Assembly (NCBI GenBank): GCA_035715525.1
Contig: DASTLA010000304.1
Span: forward strand, 1 to 15,756
DNA: 15,756 bases
Source: JAHBWI01 sp035715525
Lineage (GTDB): Bacteria; Nitrospirota; Nitrospiria; Nitrospirales; Nitrospiraceae
Direction: 5' to 3'
Under the pieces are notes generated by a model. The model made no database searches. It saw nothing but the letters and a program-made list of their open reading frames with translations, and was not told the origin of the DNA. This document shows, in pieces, positions 14,039-15,756 of this stretch (position 1 is the stretch's first letter; each line of letters starts with the position of its first letter). The position numbers and the translations under genes were made by a program.

Positions 14039-14493
14039 CACGACGCGGTGCCTCCGACCAAGGAAAGGTCCGCCGCCTCGACGGTCACGACGGAGATGCG
14101 GGCGGTCACGAGCGTCTGGAAGCCGCCCGACAGCGTAATGCCGTAGACGCGGCCGCCGCCGTCGTGGACAAGGAGAAGTTCCGCCCGGATCGTGAGCAGT
14201 CCTTCGACCGTATCCAAGCGGGGCACATGGGTGATCAGGTCTCGGATCGCTGCGAGGAGTCCGCGCCGGGCAGGCCGGTGCGGACCATCGACGAGCGCCG
14301 CATGTGCGGCAGCGGCTTGCGCGCCATATTCGATGCCGCAGTGAGCATAGAGTCCCCATCGCTCTCGGAGGGGATGGTCCGGTCGGCGATGGCTGCTGGC
14401 CCGACAGACGATGATCCGCTCGTCCCACTCCAAGACGTCGTCCAGCAGGCACATGCTTCCCTGATGGGGAACGAGGTCGGCGATCCTACGCAT
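14038..14493 (-). CDS. ApeP-like 3-hydroxyacyl-ACP dehydratase (hotdog fold)
   Basis: A 151-residue single hotdog domain. The N-terminal LVPHQGSMCLLDDV carries the expected catalytic His10, and HCGIEYGAQAAAAHAAL carries Glu55 in the position of the FabZ/FabA acid. Length and wording fit the ApeP-type dehydratases that form double bonds in polyene chains without the following enoyl reduction. The start at 14493 overlaps the end of the KS-like gene by 8 nt (ATGCGTAG). Only a weak AGGT lies upstream, so translation is probably coupled. Confidence 0.88.
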   Translation of the reverse strand: MRRIADLVPHQGSMCLLDDVLEWDERIIVCRASSHRRPDHPLRERWGLYAHCGIEYGAQAAAAHAALVDGPHRPARRGLLAAIRDLITHVPRLDTVEGLLTIRAELLLVHDGGGRVYGITLSGGFQTLVTARISVVTVEAADLSLVGGTAS

Positions 14494-15283
14494 GGGCGAC
14501 CTGCTCGCAGACGACCTCGAGGCTGTGCTCATCGAAGTAATCCAAGGTAATGCGCTGACTGGTTTGCGTCGCTAGCGCGCAGAGCAAGGGCAGGCAGCGG
14601 GCGGCCGGATTGTCCTCCAGCGACGAGTCGATCCCGCTCGGGAACGCGGTCGGCGGACGGCGTGGCGTCAACGAGACGTGCCAGCGCATGAGCGTGCTCC
14701 CAACGAGGGAGGGGGAGAAGAGAAAGGCAGCGGCAAAGCTGTGACTCACCGGGCGCGTGGCATGGAGCGGCTCCGGCTTCGTCAGATCGTAGACGACGAG
14801 CAAGACCGGCAGCCGCTCGACCGTCGCGAACACGGCCGCCTCCAACAGGCCGGCCGCACAGGAGGTATCAAAGGCACAGAGTGTCGTGGAGCCGCAATGC
14901 GAGCCGGTGGCGATGCTCCAGTAGCCGGCAGGGGCGTTGTAGACGGAATTATGAAAGGACGTCGGCGAGACGGCCCGATCGGGTTTGGCCAGCGCCTCGC
15001 AGATTCGATGTGTGATGTCGCCGTCGCCGTCCGAAGAGACGAATATGGTGGACAATGCTTGCCCGGGCATGCCGGCCATCGTAAACGCCTCGGTTGCCGC
15101 CTGAATGGCCAACCGAGCGGCGTCGCTGCTGCGCCGCCGTTCGGTCGCCGGCAGCAAAGCCGGGACCGGTTTTACCGTCGGGCGGACGTGGTGCGGTTCC
15201 TCTGCTGCGAGCACCGGGCGGGCGCTGGACCAATCGTCCAGTCCAGGGCCGACGAGGCCCACGCCTTGGACAAACAGATTCAC
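14486..15283 (-). CDS. Short beta-ketoacyl-synthase-like protein (ApeC/chain-length-factor type)
   Basis: A 265-residue protein resembling only the N-terminal half of a ketosynthase. The typical segment of the short KS-like family, SFHNSVYNAPAGYWSIATG, spans 109-127, followed by FDTSCAAGLLEAA (138-150). In aryl polyene clusters such proteins (ApeC) pair with a full KS (ApeO) as a chain-length-factor-like subunit. The downstream His residues of a full KS are absent. Unusually, Cys142 falls where a KS has its active-site Cys (compare DTACSS). The GTG start at 15283 overlaps the KS stop codon as GTGA and has AAGGAG seven nt upstream, which decides the start despite an open upstream frame to 15463. 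Confidence 0.85.
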   Translation of the reverse strand: MNLFVQGVGLVGPGLDDWSSARPVLAAEEPHHVRPTVKPVPALLPATERRRSSDAARLAIQAATEAFTMAGMPGQALSTIFVSSDGDGDITHRICEALAKPDRAVSPTSFHNSVYNAPAGYWSIATGSHCGSTTLCAFDTSCAAGLLEAAVFATVERLPVLLVVYDLTKPEPLHATRPVSHSFAAAFLFSPSLVGSTLMRWHVSLTPRRPPTAFPSGIDSSLEDNPAARCLPLLCALATQTSQRITLDYFDEHSLEVVCEQVAHA

Positions 15284-15756
15284 GACCGCTCCTTTCCGAA
15301 AATCAGGCTGCAATTGTTCCCGCCGAAACCGAAGGAATTGCTCATGACTCGAGAAAGCGGACGCCGCTCGCCGGCGAGAAGGATATTGGCGCGCAACCGG
15401 GGATCGAGTACCTGGGTGTTCGCGGTTCCCATCATCCAGCCATGCCGCAGACTCAAGAGACAAATGACGGCCTCCATGATGCCGGCGGCGCCCAAGGTAT
15501 GGCCCGTTGCGCCTTTGGTCGAACTACAGGGCGTCTGGCAGCCGAACACCTGGCACAGGGCTTCGTCTTCCGCCAAGTCGTTGGCAGGAGTGCCGGTTCC
15601 ATGCAGGTTGATGTAGTCGATCTCGTGCGGGTCGAGCCCGGCCCGGGCCAGAGCCTGTCGCATCGCCAATGACGCGCCTTGGCCCTCCGGCTGAGGCGTG
15701 GACATATGATAGGCGTCGCTGCTTTCTCCGTAGCCCAAGAGCGCAAACTCGGAGGC
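15280..15756 (-). CDS. Beta-ketoacyl-ACP synthase (FabF/ApeO-like), C-terminal part
   Basis: Partial: 158 residues of the C-terminal half, entering from the right edge of the window. It contains both catalytic His motifs of condensing enzymes, HGTGTPANDLAED (His52 of the visible part) and STKGATGHTLGAAG (His86), and ends with NSFGFGGNN, the Gly-rich loop typical of FabF-type enzymes. The Cys-containing half lies outside the window. Paired directly with the short KS-like gene, it is the likely chain-elongating KS of the polyene-type pathway. Confidence 0.93.
   Translation of the reverse strand, partial: ASEFALLGYGESSDAYHMSTPQPEGQGASLAMRQALARAGLDPHEIDYINLHGTGTPANDLAEDEALCQVFGCQTPCSSTKGATGHTLGAAGIMEAVICLLSLRHGWMMGTANTQVLDPRLRANILLAGERRPLSRVMSNSFGFGGNNCSLIFGKERS

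Overview
The window looks like a chromosomal segment of a GC-rich Gram-negative bacterium. It carries a lipoprotein with a lipobox, an exported protein, a menaquinone/ubiquinone methyltransferase and an aryl-polyene-like fatty-acid locus. The radical SAM proteins, the universal stress protein (USP) with chlorophyllide-reductase-type modules and the overall gene style suggest Nitrospirota, possibly Nitrospira. That assignment is inference: no rRNA or other marker gene is present. Both window edges cut through a gene.

Left block (1-6521, all minus strand, read right to left): a UbiE/MenG-type quinone methyltransferase, a B12-binding-type radical SAM protein, a 696-residue USP fused to three PCP_red domains and a rubredoxin-like knuckle, a NirJ/AhbD-like radical SAM/SPASM protein that also ends in a PCP_red domain, and the start of a CopD-like membrane protein. 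Three of the four gaps hold related hairpin repeats (170-264, 1654-1738, 5658-5738) built from imperfect 7-nt units. The fourth gap holds a plausible promoter for the USP gene. The PCP_red domains, the NirJ/AhbD-like protein and the B12-type radical SAM protein together hint at tetrapyrrole chemistry or sensing in a locus that shows no photosynthesis genes.

Centre (6567-11243, plus strand): uvrA starts almost at its predicted transcription start, beneath a 16-bp perfect palindrome. It encodes a UvrA that lacks about 100 residues where the family's insertion domain normally lies. After a 552-bp stretch without a convincing gene come a small four-helix DMT-type membrane protein, a 332-bp structured intergenic region, a small lipoprotein and an exported beta/gamma-crystallin-like protein. 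A strong hairpin separates these from the convergent operon to the right.

Right block (11289-15756, minus strand): a tightly coupled operon of a beta-ketoacyl synthase (cut by the window edge), a short KS-like partner, an ApeP-like hotdog dehydratase, a FabG-like ketoreductase and a GT2-GT1 fused glycosyltransferase. Every junction overlaps by 1-8 nt. The set matches the elongation core of aryl polyene/flexirubin-type pathways. The acyl carrier proteins and the loading and export genes are not in the window and would be expected beyond the right edge.
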